Assembly (NCBI RefSeq): GCF_000222705.1
Contig: NZ_AFUB01000011.1
Location: 1-64,000 of the forward strand
Source of the DNA: Streptococcus mitis bv. 2 str. SK95
GTDB lineage: Bacteria > Bacillota > Bacilli > Lactobacillales > Streptococcaceae
Length of the DNA: 64,000 nt
Reading direction: 5' to 3'
The number at the start of each line of letters is the position of its first letter. Within the stretch, counting starts at the first letter, position 1. The translations under genes and the position numbers were made by a program. The notes beneath the pieces were generated by a model, which ran no database searches, was not told the origin of the DNA, and saw only the letters and a list, made by a program, of their open reading frames with translations. Shown here in pieces: positions 8,507-18,902 of the stretch.

Positions 8507-8884
8507 GTGAAGATTCGGATGCGAAATAGGATTCAGTTTGATGAACAGTTGGAAGTGATTGACCAGCTCTATGACGTGGAAGTGCGTGAAAAGGGAGATT
8601 ATAGCTATTTGCTTTTCTACAATGAGGAAAAGGAAAAAGTGGTTCTCAAGTTTCATGAAGAAGAACTGGTGATGACCCGTTTCTCGAGTCCCAAAACCAT
8701 CATGCGTTTTCTAAAGGATAGTGATAGTTTGGCCTATATTCCGACTCCAATGGGGATGCAGGAGTTTATCATCCAAACGAGTCACTATAAACTGGATGGT
8801 CAAAAGATTGAATTAGCCTATCAACTGCAAAATCAAGAGGGGAATCCTTTTGCCAGCTATCAATTAGAAATTACTTGGGGATAA
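8507..8884 (+). CDS. DUF1934 family calycin-like protein
   Basis: 125 residues, small beta-barrel protein of the DUF1934/YwiB type: an opening MKIRMRNRIQFD strand, then VREKGDYSYLLFYNEE, and a C-terminal FASYQLEITW strand. No catalytic residues are known for the family; it is usually a lone cytosolic protein in Firmicutes. The GTG start at 8507 has SD AAGAGGA seven bases upstream; an ATG two bases earlier is out of frame. It is convergent with the helicase and separated from it by a shared terminator. Confidence 0.8.
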   Translation: MKIRMRNRIQFDEQLEVIDQLYDVEVREKGDYSYLLFYNEEKEKVVLKFHEEELVMTRFSSPKTIMRFLKDSDSLAYIPTPMGMQEFIIQTSHYKLDGQKIELAYQLQNQEGNPFASYQLEITWG

Positions 8885-8887
8885 GAA

Positions 8888-8909
8888 AAGGTTGGCGCGA
8901 GCCAACCTT
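8888..8909. terminator. Bidirectional terminator, DUF1934 / helicase
   Basis: 9-bp perfect stem AAGGTTGGC/GCCAACCTT with loop GCGA between two convergent genes; its right arm touches the helicase stop codon. Confidence 0.7.
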
Positions 8910-9990
8910 ATTTGATATAAAGTTCTTGGTTTTTTAGGACAATTTCACGTACATTTGCAAACTTCTTGAGTTTTTTAAGTTCTTCTGGATGGGTTACGAG
9001 AGTGATAACATAACCCTCTTTGCCCATACGACCAGTACGTCCAGCGCGGTGAGTGTAGGTTTCAGTATCTCTTGGGACGTCAAAGTTTATGACACATTCT
9101 AGGCTATCGATATCAATTCCACGTGCCAAAAGGTCTGTTGCAAGGAGCAGGGTTAGTTGCTTGTCTTTAAACTTTTCTAAGATGACTTTTCTAAACTTGA
9201 CATTGACATCACTAGCAAGAGAAACAGCCAAGATATCACGATACTGTAGCTTTTCTTCTGCACTTCCTAGATCTGACAAACTATTAAAGAAGACCAGACC
9301 ACGAAAATCCTCTACATGAGCCAATTTTCGAAGCATGTCCACTCGGTGACGTTGGTCTACCTGCATGTAGAAATGTTGAATGTTGTCTAACTTTTGATCA
9401 GAGAGATCAATAGTGCGCGTGTTTGGTGCAATCTTTTCTTGATCAAACTTGGTCGTCGCACTCATGTAGATGAGTTGATGGTCACGAGGCGCGTAGTGGG
9501 TGATTTTCTCGACAAAGTGAATCTGAGAATCATCGAGCAATTGGTCAAATTCATCCAGGATGATGGTTTCCACATTCATCATCTTGATTTTTTTCAATTT
9601 AATCAACTCAAAGATGCGGCCGGGAGTTCCAATCAGAATTTCTGGTCCTTTTTTGAGGCGTTCAATCTGGCGTTTCTGACTTGAACCTGATAGGAAGAGC
9701 TGAGCTGTTAAACCGATGGCTTCTGCCCACGTTTTACACACGTCAAAAATCTGTCCAGCTAGTTCTGTATTTGGTGCTAGAATCAAGAGTTGCTGGGCTT
9801 TTTTCTTTTGTAGTCTGAGAAGACTTGGAAGTAAATAAGCTAGGGTCTTACCAGTTCCTGTTGGGCTTACTCCCAGGAGGTTTTCTCCAGCAAGAATAGG
9901 CTCAAATAGTTGAGTTTGAATGGGGGTAAATTCTTGGAAACCGAGTTGGTCACTCAATTCCTGCCATTCAGTCGGTAGTTTGGTTTTCAT
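8908..9990 (-). CDS. DEAD-box RNA helicase
   Basis: 360 residues, a compact DEAD-box helicase with both RecA-like domains: Q motif near residue 18-25 (FQEFTPIQ), Walker A PTGTGKT (43-49), motif Ia-like LAPNTELAGQ, GTPGR (121-125), motif II as DEFD (146-149, a conservative variant of DEAD), SAT (177-179), ARGID and motif VI HRAGRTGR (314-321). The tail is short, so no extra RNA-binding domain such as in CshA. It probably helps RNA remodelling or decay. Its ATG overlaps the stop of the upstream oxidoreductase gene (ATGA), so the two are translationally coupled. Confidence 0.92.
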   Translation of the reverse strand: MKTKLPTEWQELSDQLGFQEFTPIQTQLFEPILAGENLLGVSPTGTGKTLAYLLPSLLRLQKKKAQQLLILAPNTELAGQIFDVCKTWAEAIGLTAQLFLSGSSQKRQIERLKKGPEILIGTPGRIFELIKLKKIKMMNVETIILDEFDQLLDDSQIHFVEKITHYAPRDHQLIYMSATTKFDQEKIAPNTRTIDLSDQKLDNIQHFYMQVDQRHRVDMLRKLAHVEDFRGLVFFNSLSDLGSAEEKLQYRDILAVSLASDVNVKFRKVILEKFKDKQLTLLLATDLLARGIDIDSLECVINFDVPRDTETYTHRAGRTGRMGKEGYVITLVTHPEELKKLKKFANVREIVLKNQELYIK

Positions 9991-10964
9991 TTTTCTGCCT
10001 CAAATCTAATGCCAGCAGTCTGGCGCATGGTATATAGTAGCTCATGAACAGAACCTGCATCATCCAGCCAGTTCTGGTAGAGCGTCTGGTCTGGTTGCTG
10101 GATCATCTGTGCAAATGCAGCAACTTCCTGAGTCATCGTATGGGGAGCTTGTTGGATAGGTAGCTGGACTTGATTTCCTTGGTGGTCGCTAAAAATAGCT
10201 GAGCGGACATGTTCAATCGTGTTAAGGGTCAAGGTTCCATCTGCTGTGTAAATCTCACAAGGAAGATTGGAAGTGATGTTTTTCCCAGCCTTGATATGAA
10301 CTTGAAAGTTAGGGTAGAAGAGGATACCGTCTCCATTTAGGTCAATGCTATTGTCAAGCTGTTGAGCCTGATAGGTCGCGTCCTGAGCTTTTCCAAAGAG
10401 GCGAATGGCAGCGTAGAGGGGATAAATACCCAAGTCCATAAGTGCTCCACCAGCAAAACGATCTGAAAAAACATTTGGCGTCTGCCCAGCCAACAAATCC
10501 GGCATCTTGGATGAATACTTAGCATAGTTGAAATCAGCGCCTAAGATTTGCTTGTCTGCTAAAAAATTCTTAATAGTAGTAAAGGCTTTCTCGTGGTAAT
10601 TACGAGCTGCCTCAAAGATAAAACAATTATTTTTCTCAGCCGTTTGAATCAGATTCAGCCATTCTTGTGGCTGAGTGACAGCTGGCTTTTCAAGAATGAC
10701 GTGCTTACCAGCAGACAAGGCAGCCTTGGCTTGAACAAAATGCAAGGAGTTTGGACTGGCGATATAGACCACATCAAAGGAAGTCTTAAAGAAGTCTTCT
10801 AATTGATCAAAGAGTTGGATATCCTGATAACGAGAAGCAAAAGTTGTTGCTGTTTCTAGCTTTCTAGAATAGACTGCGACCAGCTGGTATTCTCCGCTAG
10901 CATGGGCTGCTTCTATGAAATGATGGCTGATAGCGCCTGTTCCGATGACACCTAATTTAAGCAT
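9987..10964 (-). CDS. Gfo/Idh/MocA-family oxidoreductase
   Basis: 325 residues from the ATG at 10964, which follows SD AAAGGAG; longer upstream readings add a non-homologous hydrophobic stretch and were not used. The N-terminal Rossmann fold shows GVIGTGAISHHF and AVYSR; the diagnostic EKP motif (HVILEKPAVTQP) is present, and the C-terminal domain carries GGALMDLGIYPLYAAI. The enzyme would oxidise or reduce a sugar or trans-dihydrodiol with NAD(P); the substrate is not evident. It sits in an operon with the DEAD-box helicase, a pairing seen in mitis-group genomes without an obvious functional link. Confidence 0.9.
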   Translation of the reverse strand: MLKLGVIGTGAISHHFIEAAHASGEYQLVAVYSRKLETATTFASRYQDIQLFDQLEDFFKTSFDVVYIASPNSLHFVQAKAALSAGKHVILEKPAVTQPQEWLNLIQTAEKNNCFIFEAARNYHEKAFTTIKNFLADKQILGADFNYAKYSSKMPDLLAGQTPNVFSDRFAGGALMDLGIYPLYAAIRLFGKAQDATYQAQQLDNSIDLNGDGILFYPNFQVHIKAGKNITSNLPCEIYTADGTLTLNTIEHVRSAIFSDHQGNQVQLPIQQAPHTMTQEVAAFAQMIQQPDQTLYQNWLDDAGSVHELLYTMRQTAGIRFEAEK

Positions 10965-11073
10965 AAATACTCCTTTTCCGACTTCAAATCCTTCCTTCAT
11001 TATAACATAGAAAAGAAGGACTATCCAACAGATGGTAAAAATTTTCAAATGGACTACGCATTTCTTGGAGAAA

Positions 11074-11083
11074 GTGGTACAAT
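11074..11083 (+). promoter_or_regulatory. Extended -10 promoter of DUF1275 gene
   Basis: GTGGTACAAT with upstream TG; no good -35 at the usual distance. Confidence 0.4.
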
Positions 11084-11119
11084 ATTTAGATAAGTAGATG
11101 AAATGAGAAGGGGGAGAAA

Positions 11120-11806
11120 ATGAGATTATTACCAATAAGAAAAATATCACGTCAGTCTAAGCGACTAGCGCTTTTTTTGACTTTTTGTGCAGGGTATGTC
11201 GATGCCTATACCTTTATCGTTCGAGGGAACACCCTTGTGGCTGGACAAACTGGGAATGTGGTTTTTCTTTCTGTAGGACTCATTCAGCAGAATGTCTCGG
11301 ATGCCAGTGCCAAAGTAATGACCTTGTTTTCCTTTATGATGGGTGTTTTTTTTCTGACATTGTACAAGGAAAAACTACGAATTGTTAAAAAGCCGATTTT
11401 GTCCTTGATTCCACTTGCAATCCTGTCCCTAATTATAGGTTTTGTGCCGCAAACGGTTGATAATATCTATCTCGTACCGCCATTGGCCTTCTGTATGGGA
11501 CTGGTAACAACTGCTTTTGGAGAAGTGTCTGGTATTGCCTATAATAATGCTTTTATGACAGGGAATATCAAACGAACCATGTTAGCTTTTGGGGATTATT
11601 TTCGGACCAAACATACGCCTTTCCTACGAGAGGGCTTGATTTTTGTTAGCTTGCTTAGCAGTTTTGTCTTTGGAGTCATTTTTTCGGCTTATTTGACGAT
11701 TTACTATCAGGAGAAGACAATTCTAGGTATTCCTCTTATGATGAGTATCTTTTACTTCAGTATGCTTTTTGCTTCTTGGAGAAAAAAAGGGAAAGAAAAA
11801 GCTTAA
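11120..11806 (+). CDS. DUF1275 (YoaK) family integral membrane protein
   Basis: 228 residues with about six hydrophobic helices. The N-terminal FCAGYVDAYTFIVRG, the following TLVAGQTGNVVFLSVGL and the later ...NNAFMTGNIKRTMLAFGDYF are the conserved blocks of DUF1275. A Lys/Arg-rich tail ends the protein inside the cell. Members are proposed transporters or permeases but no substrate is established. It is monocistronic, divergent from the oxidoreductase gene, with SD AGAAGGGGG upstream. Confidence 0.85.
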   Translation: MRLLPIRKISRQSKRLALFLTFCAGYVDAYTFIVRGNTLVAGQTGNVVFLSVGLIQQNVSDASAKVMTLFSFMMGVFFLTLYKEKLRIVKKPILSLIPLAILSLIIGFVPQTVDNIYLVPPLAFCMGLVTTAFGEVSGIAYNNAFMTGNIKRTMLAFGDYFRTKHTPFLREGLIFVSLLSSFVFGVIFSAYLTIYYQEKTILGIPLMMSIFYFSMLFASWRKKGKEKA

Positions 11807-11822
11807 TTTTAATTGATTTTAC

Positions 11823-11851
11823 TTGTAAGAAAAAAGAAGATGTGCTATACT
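11823..11851 (+). promoter_or_regulatory. Promoter of the rplU operon
   Basis: TTGTAA (11823-11828), 17-base spacer, TATACT (11846-11851) with TG one base upstream of the -10. Confidence 0.7.
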
Positions 11852-11859
11852 TGAAGAGT

Positions 11860-12019
11860 TGACTATGCACAATCCTGTGCAACCGCACGAACATCGTTGC
11901 TCGTCGTATACAAAATTTAAACTTTGTTATGCTTAGAGCTCTTCTTTTAAGTGGTTCGTCCCACGATGCTAGGCGAGTCTTCACAAAAATACGGGGAAAC
12001 CCTAAAAATCATAGGAGGT
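11860..12019 (+). ncRNA. Ribosomal protein L21 leader
   Basis: A 160-base structured 5' UTR directly before rplU, with a helix around GCACAATCCTGTGC, a GGTTCGTCCCACGATGCTAGGCG segment and a GGGGAAACCC hairpin just upstream of the SD. Position and sequence features match the L21 leader of Firmicutes, in which L21 or a related protein is thought to control the operon. I could not fold it or run a covariance model, so the borders are approximate. Confidence 0.7.
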
Positions 12020-12024
12020 GCATA

Positions 12025-12339
12025 ATGAGCACATACGCAATTATCAAAACTGGCGGAAAACAAGTTAAAGTTGAAGTTGGTCAAGCAGTTTACGTTGAAA
12101 AATTGAACGTTGAAGCTGGTCAAGAAGTTACTTTTAACGAAGTTGTTCTTGTTGGTGGTGAAAACACTGTTGTCGGAACTCCACTTGTTGCTGGAGCTAC
12201 TGTAGTTGGAACTGTTGAAAAACAAGGAAAACAAAAGAAAGTTGTTACTTACAAGTACAAACCTAAAAAAGGTAGCCACCGTAAACAAGGTCACCGTCAA
12301 CCATATACAAAAGTTGTCATCAACGCGATCAACGCTTAA
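12025..12339 (+). CDS. rplU: 50S ribosomal protein L21
   Basis: 104 residues, the usual length. The N-terminus [19 protein letters not shown] and the basic tail [21 protein letters not shown] are the L21 hallmarks; it binds 23S rRNA domain I in the large subunit. SD AGGAGG lies 6 bases before the ATG. It heads the conserved rplU-prp-rpmA operon and has a long leader and a strong promoter. Confidence 0.98.
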
Positions 12340-12345
12340 TTTTAA

Positions 12346-12699
<354 letters not shown>

Positions 12700-12715
12700 C
12701 ACGGAGGAAAACATT

Positions 12716-13009
12716 ATGTTAAAAATGACTCTTAACAACTTGCAACTTTTCGCCCACAAAAAAGGTGGAGGTTCTACATCAAACGGACGTGATTCACAAG
12801 CGAAACGTCTTGGGGCTAAAGCAGCTGACGGACAAACTGTAACAGGTGGGTCAATCCTTTACCGTCAACGTGGTACACACATCTACCCAGGTGTAAACGT
12901 TGGACGTGGTGGAGACGATACTTTGTTCGCTAAAGTTGAAGGCGTAGTACGCTTTGAACGTAAAGGTCGCGATAAAAAACAAGTTTCTGTTTACCCAATC
13001 GCAAAATAA
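12716..13009 (+). CDS. rpmA: 50S ribosomal protein L27 with cleavable N-terminal extension
   Basis: 97 residues. It begins [12 protein letters not shown] followed by [15 protein letters not shown], the normal start of mature L27. The extension up to Phe12 is the Prp cleavage peptide of Firmicutes; after cleavage the N-terminus reaches the peptidyl-transferase centre. The first ATG is used because SD GGAGG is 8 bases upstream. Last gene of the operon, followed by two terminators. Confidence 0.97.
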   Translation: MLKMTLNNLQLFAHKKGGGSTSNGRDSQAKRLGAKAADGQTVTGGSILYRQRGTHIYPGVNVGRGGDDTLFAKVEGVVRFERKGRDKKQVSVYPIAK

Positions 13010-13030
13010 AAAGGTTCAGTGAGCCTTTTT
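13009..13030 (+). terminator. Terminator after rpmA
   Basis: 8-bp stem AAAAGGTT/AGCCTTTT, loop CAGTG, then T. Confidence 0.65.
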
Positions 13031-13082
13031 ATCCCGAGCCTTAAAATGAAAGGGCGAGGAAGCTAGAAGTAGCATTAAATAA

Positions 13083-13115
13083 GGCTTTCCGAGTTTTCGG
13101 AGAGCCTATTTTTTT
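13083..13115 (+). terminator. Second strong terminator after rpmA
   Basis: 10-bp stem GGCTTTCCGA/TCGGAGAGCC, 4-base loop, followed by A and seven T. Confidence 0.8.
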
Positions 13116-13205
13116 GTTTTGATACCCATATTGAATTTAATAAAGAATAGTTAGATTTAAACTTGCGATGGACACTTTTTTCTTTTTTGGAAAAATTCTG
13201 AAATA

Positions 13206-13214
13206 TGGTATAAT
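13206..13214 (+). promoter_or_regulatory. Extended -10 promoter of the LysR operon
   Basis: TGGTATAAT, 29 bases before the LysR start codon. Confidence 0.55.
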
Positions 13215-13242
13215 GAACAGATAGAGAAGTTGGGGGTAAAAG

Positions 13243-14151
13243 ATGAACATTCAACAATTACGCTATGTTGTTGCCATTGCCAATAGTGGAACTTTCCGTG
13301 AAGCTGCTGAAAAAATGTATGTTAGTCAGCCGAGTCTGTCTATTTCTGTGCGCGATTTGGAAAAAGAGCTAGGCTTTAAAATTTTCCGTCGGACGAGTTC
13401 GGGAACGTTTTTGACCCGTCGTGGTATGGAATTTTATGAGAAAGCGCAGGAGTTGGTCAAAGGATTTGATGTTTTTCAAAATCAGTATGCCAATCCTGAG
13501 GAAGAAAAGGATGAATTTTCCATTGCCAGTCAGCACTATGACTTCTTGCCACCAACCATTACGTCTTTTTCAGAGCGCTATCCTGACTACAAAAATTTCC
13601 GTATTTTTGAGTCTACTACAGTTCAAATATTAGACGAAGTAGCCCAAGGGCATAGTGAGATTGGGATTATCTACCTCAACAATCAAAATAAAAAGGGCAT
13701 CATGCAACGGGTTGAAAAGCTTGGTTTAGAAGTTATTGAACTAATTCCTTTCCAGACTCACATTTATCTTCGTGAAGGGCATCCTTTAGCACTGAAAGAG
13801 GAATTGGTCATGGAGGACTTAGCTGATTTACCAACAGTTCGCTTTACTCAGGAAAAGGATGAGTATCTATACTATTCAGAGAACTTTGTCGACACCAGCG
13901 CGAGCTCCCAGATGTTCAATGTGACGGACCGTGCTACTTTGAATGGTATTTTAGAGCGGACAGACGCCTATGCGACAGGTTCAGGATTTTTAGATAGTGA
14001 CAGTGTCAATGGCATCACAGTCATTCGTCTCAAGGATAATCTAGATAACCGCATGGTCTATGTCAAACGGGAAGAAGTGGAGCTTAGTCAAGCTGGGACT
14101 CTTTTCGTAGAAGTCATGCAAGAATATTTTGATCAGAAGAGGAAATCATGA
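13243..14151 (+). CDS. LysR-type transcriptional regulator (CpsY/MtaR-like)
   Basis: 302 residues. Winged helix-turn-helix at residues 1-60 ([47 protein letters not shown]), then a periplasmic-binding-like effector domain. Sequence and place directly before lspA fit the streptococcal CpsY/MtaR regulators, which affect methionine uptake and neutrophil survival in other streptococci; target genes here are unknown. Its stop overlaps the lspA start (ATGA). Confidence 0.88.
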   Translation: MNIQQLRYVVAIANSGTFREAAEKMYVSQPSLSISVRDLEKELGFKIFRRTSSGTFLTRRGMEFYEKAQELVKGFDVFQNQYANPEEEKDEFSIASQHYDFLPPTITSFSERYPDYKNFRIFESTTVQILDEVAQGHSEIGIIYLNNQNKKGIMQRVEKLGLEVIELIPFQTHIYLREGHPLALKEELVMEDLADLPTVRFTQEKDEYLYYSENFVDTSASSQMFNVTDRATLNGILERTDAYATGSGFLDSDSVNGITVIRLKDNLDNRMVYVKREEVELSQAGTLFVEVMQEYFDQKRKS

Positions 14152-14615
14152 AAAAAAGAGGAATAGTGGCAGTCATTGTACTGCTTTTGATTGGGTTGGA
14201 TCAGTTGGTCAAAAATTATGTTGTCCAGCAGATTCCACTGGGTGAAGTGCGTTCGTGGATACCCAATCTTGTTAGTCTGACCTACCTGCAAAATCGAGGG
14301 GCAGCCTTTTCGATGCTACAAGATCAGCAGTGGTTTTTTGCTATCATTACCTTGGTTGTCATGGCAGGTGCCATATGGTATCTACATAAGCACATGGAGG
14401 ATTCTCTCTGGATGGTTTTGGGACTGACTTTGATAATCGCGGGAGGTCTAGGCAACTTTATCGACAGAATGAGTCAAGGTTTTGTGGTGGATATGTTTCA
14501 CCTAGACTTTATCAACTTTGCGATTTTCAATGTGGCTGACAGCTATTTGACAGTTGGTGTCATTGTTTTATTGATTGCAATGCTTAAAGAGGAAGTAAAT
14601 GGAAATAAAAATTGA
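14148..14615 (+). CDS. lspA: Lipoprotein signal peptidase (SPase II)
   Basis: 155 residues, four membrane helices. The two catalytic aspartates stand in [10 protein letters not shown] (Asp106) and [12 protein letters not shown] (Asp131), with N-x-G-A-A-F at residues 49-54 in the second conserved block. The enzyme cleaves prolipoproteins after lipidation of the Cys; the window contains substrates (21742, 41653). It overlaps LysR by four bases and the pseudouridine synthase gene by 17. Confidence 0.96.
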   Translation: MKKRGIVAVIVLLLIGLDQLVKNYVVQQIPLGEVRSWIPNLVSLTYLQNRGAAFSMLQDQQWFFAIITLVVMAGAIWYLHKHMEDSLWMVLGLTLIIAGGLGNFIDRMSQGFVVDMFHLDFINFAIFNVADSYLTVGVIVLLIAMLKEEVNGNKN

Positions 14616-15498
14616 AACTGGTGGGCAACGTTTAGACAAGGCTCTGTCTGACCTGACAGAATTGTCGCGCAGTCTCGCTAATGACCAAATCAAGGCTGGA
14701 CAAGTCTTGGTGAATGGGCAAGCCAAGAAAGCAAAATACACTGTCCAAGAGGGGGATATCGTCACCTACCATGTGCCAGAACCAGAGGTTTTAGAGTATG
14801 TGGCTGAGGATATTCCGCTAGACATCATCTACCAAGATGAGGATGTGGCTGTCGTTAACAAGCCTCAAGGGATGGTGGTTCATCCCAGCGCAGGTCATAC
14901 AAGTGGAACCTTGGTCAATGCCCTCATGTACCATATCAAGGACTTGTCAGGTATCAATGGGGTTCTCCGCCCAGGAATCGTTCACCGCATTGACAAGGAC
15001 ACGTCAGGTCTCCTCATGATTGCTAAGAATGATGAGGCCCACTTAGCACTTGCCCAAGAACTCAAGGATAAGAAGTCTCTCCGCAAATACTGGGCGATTG
15101 TTCACGGCAATCTTCCTAATGATCGTGGTGTGATTGAAGCGCCGATTGGTCGGAGTGAAAAAGACCGTAAGAAACAGGCTGTGACTGCTAAAGGGAAGCC
15201 GGCAGTGACGCGTTTTCAAGTCTTGGAACGCTTTGGAGATTATAGTTTGTTAGAGTTGCAACTAGAGACAGGACGTACCCACCAAATCCGTGTCCATATG
15301 GCTTATATCGGTCATCCAGTCGCTGGTGATGAGGTCTATGGTCCCCGTAAGACACTTAAGGGACATGGGCAATTTCTCCACGCTAAAACTCTAGGATTTA
15401 CCCATCCGAGAACAGGTGAAACCTTGGAATTCACAGCAGATATTCCAGAGATTTTTAAAGAAACGCTGGAAAAATTGCGTAAAAATGAGAATAGATAA
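14599..15498 (+). CDS. RluA-family 23S rRNA pseudouridine synthase (RluD-like)
   Basis: 299 residues. An S4 RNA-binding domain occupies about residues 1-60 (RLDKALSDL...[18 protein letters not shown]), followed by the RluA catalytic domain; the active aspartate is Asp132 in [11 protein letters not shown]. It isomerises uridines in 23S rRNA; RluD-type enzymes with an S4 domain modify helix 69, but the exact sites in streptococci are not shown by the sequence. Translation is coupled to lspA by a 17-base overlap. Confidence 0.92.
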   Translation: MEIKIETGGQRLDKALSDLTELSRSLANDQIKAGQVLVNGQAKKAKYTVQEGDIVTYHVPEPEVLEYVAEDIPLDIIYQDEDVAVVNKPQGMVVHPSAGHTSGTLVNALMYHIKDLSGINGVLRPGIVHRIDKDTSGLLMIAKNDEAHLALAQELKDKKSLRKYWAIVHGNLPNDRGVIEAPIGRSEKDRKKQAVTAKGKPAVTRFQVLERFGDYSLLELQLETGRTHQIRVHMAYIGHPVAGDEVYGPRKTLKGHGQFLHAKTLGFTHPRTGETLEFTADIPEIFKETLEKLRKNENR

Positions 15499-15502
15499 AA
15501 GA

Positions 15503-15530
15503 GTTGAGATGCCTTGTCTCAACCTTTTTT
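15503..15530 (+). terminator. Terminator after the RluA-type gene
   Basis: 7-bp stem GTTGAGA/TCTCAAC with loop TGCCTTG and a T6 tail. Confidence 0.75.
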
Positions 15531-15561
15531 ATTTCAAGTCTTTTCTATTTTAAAGTATTCA

Positions 15562-15570
15562 TGTTATAAT
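15562..15570 (+). promoter_or_regulatory. Extended -10 promoter of proBAC
   Basis: TGTTATAAT, 30 bases before the proB ATG; no clear -35. Confidence 0.6.
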
Positions 15571-15599
15571 GGATAAATATGAAGAATCGGAGTGAGAAT

Positions 15600-16709
15600 A
15601 TGAAGTACAAACGAATCGTCTTTAAGGTGGGGACTTCGTCCTTGACAAATGAAGACGGGAGTTTATCAAGAAGTAAAGTAAAGGTAATTACCCAACAATT
15701 AGCTATGTTGCATGAAGCTGAGCATGAGTTGATTTTGGTTTCATCTGGGGCAGTAGCGGCTGGTTTTGGAGCTTTGGGCTTTAAAAAACGTCCGACCAAG
15801 ATTGCTGATAAGCAGGCTTCGGCTGCAGTTGGTCAGGGACTTTTGTTGGAGGAATACACAACCAATCTCCTCATGCGCCAAATCGTTTCTGCGCAAATTT
15901 TGCTGACACAGGATGATTTTGTAGATAAACGTCGTTATAAGAATGCCCATCAGGCCTTGTCTGTACTACTTCATCGTGGAGCGATTCCTATCATCAATGA
16001 AAATGACAGTGTTGTCATTGACGAACTCAAGGTGGGTGATAACGATACCCTGAGTGCCCAAGTGGCGGCTATGGTCCAGGCGGATCTCTTGGTTCTCTTG
16101 ACAGATGTGGACGGTCTCTATACTGGCAATCCTAATTCGGATCCAACAGCCAAACGCTTGAAGAAAATCGAGACTATCAATCGTGAGATTATTGATATGG
16201 CTGGTGGAGCAGGTTCGTCTAATGGTACAGGCGGAATGTTAACCAAAATCAAGGCGGCTACGATTGCAACGGAGTCAGGGGTGCCAGTCTATATCTGCTC
16301 CTCCATGAAATCAGATGCACTGATTGAGGCAGCGGAAGAGACCAAGGATGGTTCTTTCTTTGTTGCGCAAGAGAAGGGACTTCGTACCCAGAAACAATGG
16401 CTGGCTTTCTATGCTCAAAGTCAGGGAACGATTTGGGTAGATGGTGGAGCTGCAGAGGCACTTTCAAAAAACGGGAAAAGTCTCCTTTTATCGGGTGTGG
16501 TAGAAGTGGAAGGAAACTTCTCTTACCACGATATTGTCACAGTGGCTGATAAAGAAACGGGTCAATCTCTTGGAAAGGGACGTGTCCAATTTGGCGTCTC
16601 AGCCCTAGAAGATATGCTCCGTTCTCAAAAAGCTAAGGGAGTCTTGATTCACCGAGATGACTGGATTTCAATCACTCCTGAAATCCAGCTGCTCTTTACA
16701 GAATTTTAG
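15600..16709 (+). CDS. proB: Glutamate 5-kinase
   Basis: 369 residues from ATG 15600 (SD GGAG with 7-base spacing); an ATG 21 bases upstream lacks an SD. Amino-acid-kinase domain: [10 protein letters not shown] at the start, [21 protein letters not shown] in the middle and [12 protein letters not shown] for ATP/substrate binding; C-terminal PUA domain from about residue 275. It phosphorylates glutamate, the first and feedback-inhibited step of proline synthesis, and leads the proBAC operon. Confidence 0.97.
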   Translation: MKYKRIVFKVGTSSLTNEDGSLSRSKVKVITQQLAMLHEAEHELILVSSGAVAAGFGALGFKKRPTKIADKQASAAVGQGLLLEEYTTNLLMRQIVSAQILLTQDDFVDKRRYKNAHQALSVLLHRGAIPIINENDSVVIDELKVGDNDTLSAQVAAMVQADLLVLLTDVDGLYTGNPNSDPTAKRLKKIETINREIIDMAGGAGSSNGTGGMLTKIKAATIATESGVPVYICSSMKSDALIEAAEETKDGSFFVAQEKGLRTQKQWLAFYAQSQGTIWVDGGAAEALSKNGKSLLLSGVVEVEGNFSYHDIVTVADKETGQSLGKGRVQFGVSALEDMLRSQKAKGVLIHRDDWISITPEIQLLFTEF

Positions 16710-16718
16710 AGGTGAACG

Positions 16719-17981
16719 ATGGTAAGTACACAAGAACAATTTGAACAGGTACAGGCTGTTAAGAAATCAATTAATACTGCCAGTGAAGCAGTGAAAAACC
16801 AAGCTCTGCTAGCCATGGCTGATCATTTATTGGCAGCTACTGAGGAGATTCTAGAGGCCAATGCCCTTGATATGGCAGCGGCCAAAGGTAAAATCTCAGA
16901 TGTTATGCTAGACCGTCTTTATTTGGATGCGGGACGTATAGAAGCGATGGCAACTGGCATTCGTGAAGTGGTTGCTTTACCAGATCCTATTGGTGAAGTC
17001 CTAGAAACAAGTCAGCTTGAAAATGGCTTGATTATCACCAAAAAACGGGTAGCCATGGGAGTTATTGGTATTATCTATGAGAGTCGTCCAAATGTGACGT
17101 CTGATGCGGCTGCTTTGGCTCTCAAAAGTGGCAATGCGGTCGTTCTTCGTAGTGGTAAGGATGCCTACCAAACTGCTCATGCTATTGTCACAGCTTTGAA
17201 GAAGGGCTTGGAGACAACGACCATTCATCCAAATGTGATTCAACTAGTGGAAGATACTAGCCGAGACAGTAGCTATGCCATGATGAAGGCCAAGGGTTAT
17301 CTAGATCTTCTCATTCCTCGTGGAGGTGCTGGCTTGATCAATGCTGTGGTTGAAAATGCTATCGTGCCTGTTATCGAGACGGGAACCGGGATTGTCCATG
17401 TTTATGTGGACAAGGATGCCGATGCGGACAAGGCTCTGTCTATCATCAACAATGCTAAAACCAGTCGTCCTTCTGTCTGCAATGCTATGGAAGTTTTACT
17501 GGTTCATGAAGACAAGGCAACAAGCTTCCTTCCTCGCTTGGAGCAAGTGCTGGTTGCAGATCGAAAAGAAGCTGGACTGGAACCAATTCAATTCCGTCTG
17601 GATAGCAAAGCAAGTCAGTTTGTTTCAGGTCGAGCAGCCGAGGCCCAAGACTTTGATACCGAGTTTTTAGACTATGTCCTAGCGGTTAAGGTTGTGAGTA
17701 GTTTAGAAGAAGCGGTTGCGCATATTGAAGCCCACAGCACCCATCATTCGGATGCCATTGTGACGGAAAATGCTGAAGCTGCAACTTACTTTACAGATCA
17801 AGTAGATTCAGCAGCGGTTTATGTCAATGCCTCAACGCGTTTCACTGACGGTGGGCAATTTGGTCTTGGATGTGAGATGGGGATTTCTACTCAGAAACTG
17901 CATGCGCGTGGTCCAATGGGCTTGAAAGAGTTGACTAGCTACAAGTATGTGGTTAATGGTGACGGACAGATAAGGGAGTAA
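16719..17981 (+). CDS. proA: Gamma-glutamyl phosphate reductase
   Basis: 420 residues, an aldehyde-dehydrogenase-fold enzyme that reduces glutamyl-5-phosphate to the semialdehyde with [32 protein letters not shown] covers the cofactor region (long conserved block), the catalytic Cys is in [16 protein letters not shown], and the C-terminal [26 protein letters not shown] block is typical. It starts 9 bases after proB (SD AGAGGTGA). Confidence 0.97.
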   Translation: MVSTQEQFEQVQAVKKSINTASEAVKNQALLAMADHLLAATEEILEANALDMAAAKGKISDVMLDRLYLDAGRIEAMATGIREVVALPDPIGEVLETSQLENGLIITKKRVAMGVIGIIYESRPNVTSDAAALALKSGNAVVLRSGKDAYQTAHAIVTALKKGLETTTIHPNVIQLVEDTSRDSSYAMMKAKGYLDLLIPRGGAGLINAVVENAIVPVIETGTGIVHVYVDKDADADKALSIINNAKTSRPSVCNAMEVLLVHEDKATSFLPRLEQVLVADRKEAGLEPIQFRLDSKASQFVSGRAAEAQDFDTEFLDYVLAVKVVSSLEEAVAHIEAHSTHHSDAIVTENAEAATYFTDQVDSAAVYVNASTRFTDGGQFGLGCEMGISTQKLHARGPMGLKELTSYKYVVNGDGQIRE

Positions 17982-17984
17982 GAG

Positions 17985-18782
17985 ATGAAGATTGGATTTA
18001 TCGGTTTGGGGAATATGGGTTCTAGCTTGGCCAAGGCTGTCTTGCAGGCCAAGACGGGTGCTCAGATTCTTCTTGCCAATCGTAGTCAAGCGAAAGTAGA
18101 TGCTTTCATTGCCAACTTTGGAGGTCAGGCTTCCAGCAATGACGAAATCTTCGCAGAAGCAGATGTGATTTTTCTAGGAGTAAAGCCTGCTCAGTTTTCT
18201 GAACTGCTTGCTCAATACCAGACCATCCTTGAAAAAAGAGAGAGTCCTCTTTTGATTTCTATGGCGGCTGGATTGACCTTGGAAAAACTGGCTAGACTAC
18301 TTCCAAGTCACCACCGAATTATTCGCATCATGCCCAATACTCCAGTGGCTATCGGGCAAGGAGTGATTAGTTATGCCATGTCCGCAAACTGTCGTGCTGA
18401 GGACAGTGAACTCTTTTGTCACTTATTAGCCAAGGCTGGTCTCTTAGTTGAGCTGGGAGATAGCTTAATCGATGCGGCGACAGGTCTCGCAGGTTGTGGA
18501 CCAGCCTTTGTCTATCTCTTTATCGAGGCTTTGGCAGATGGGGGTGTACAGACAGGATTGCCACGAGAAATGGCTTTGAAAATGGCAGCCCAAACAGTAG
18601 TCGGCGCTGGACAAATGGTTCTCGAAAGCCAGCAACATCCTGGAGTCTTGAAAGACCAAGTTTGTAGCCCAGGAGGTTCGACTATCGCTGGTGTAGCAAG
18701 TCTGGAAGAACATGCCTTTAGAGGCACAGTCATGGACGCAGTTCATCAAGCCTATAAACGAACACAAGAACTAGGTAAATAA
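17985..18782 (+). CDS. proC: Pyrroline-5-carboxylate reductase
   Basis: 265 residues. N-terminal dinucleotide fold FIGLGNMGSSLAKAV, middle block RIMPNTPVAIGQG, and C-terminal dimer domain with DAATGLAGCGPAFVY and the P5CR signature around PGGSTIAGVASLEE. It carries out the last step of proline synthesis. Begins 3 bases after the proA stop, so proB-proA-proC make one complete glutamate-to-proline operon, closed by a terminator. Confidence 0.97.
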   Translation: MKIGFIGLGNMGSSLAKAVLQAKTGAQILLANRSQAKVDAFIANFGGQASSNDEIFAEADVIFLGVKPAQFSELLAQYQTILEKRESPLLISMAAGLTLEKLARLLPSHHRIIRIMPNTPVAIGQGVISYAMSANCRAEDSELFCHLLAKAGLLVELGDSLIDAATGLAGCGPAFVYLFIEALADGGVQTGLPREMALKMAAQTVVGAGQMVLESQQHPGVLKDQVCSPGGSTIAGVASLEEHAFRGTVMDAVHQAYKRTQELGK

Positions 18783-18810
18783 GAGGTTGGATGACTCCCA
18801 ACCTCTTTTA
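18782..18810 (+). terminator. Terminator of proBAC
   Basis: 9-bp stem AGAGGTTGG/CCAACCTCT, 7-base loop, T-rich tail. Confidence 0.8.
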
Positions 18811-18902
18811 TGGTCGATTGAATGGAGAAGACGCAAAAAGATTGTCACAAAAACCTATTTTTTTGATAGAATAGAAGGTAGAAAAAAAGAAATGAGTTAG
18901 AC

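Noticed and set aside
9987-11150. Longer N-terminus of the Gfo/Idh/MocA gene
   Set aside because: The added 62 residues are hydrophobic and unlike the family; ATG 10964 has an ideal SD and gives the Rossmann start.
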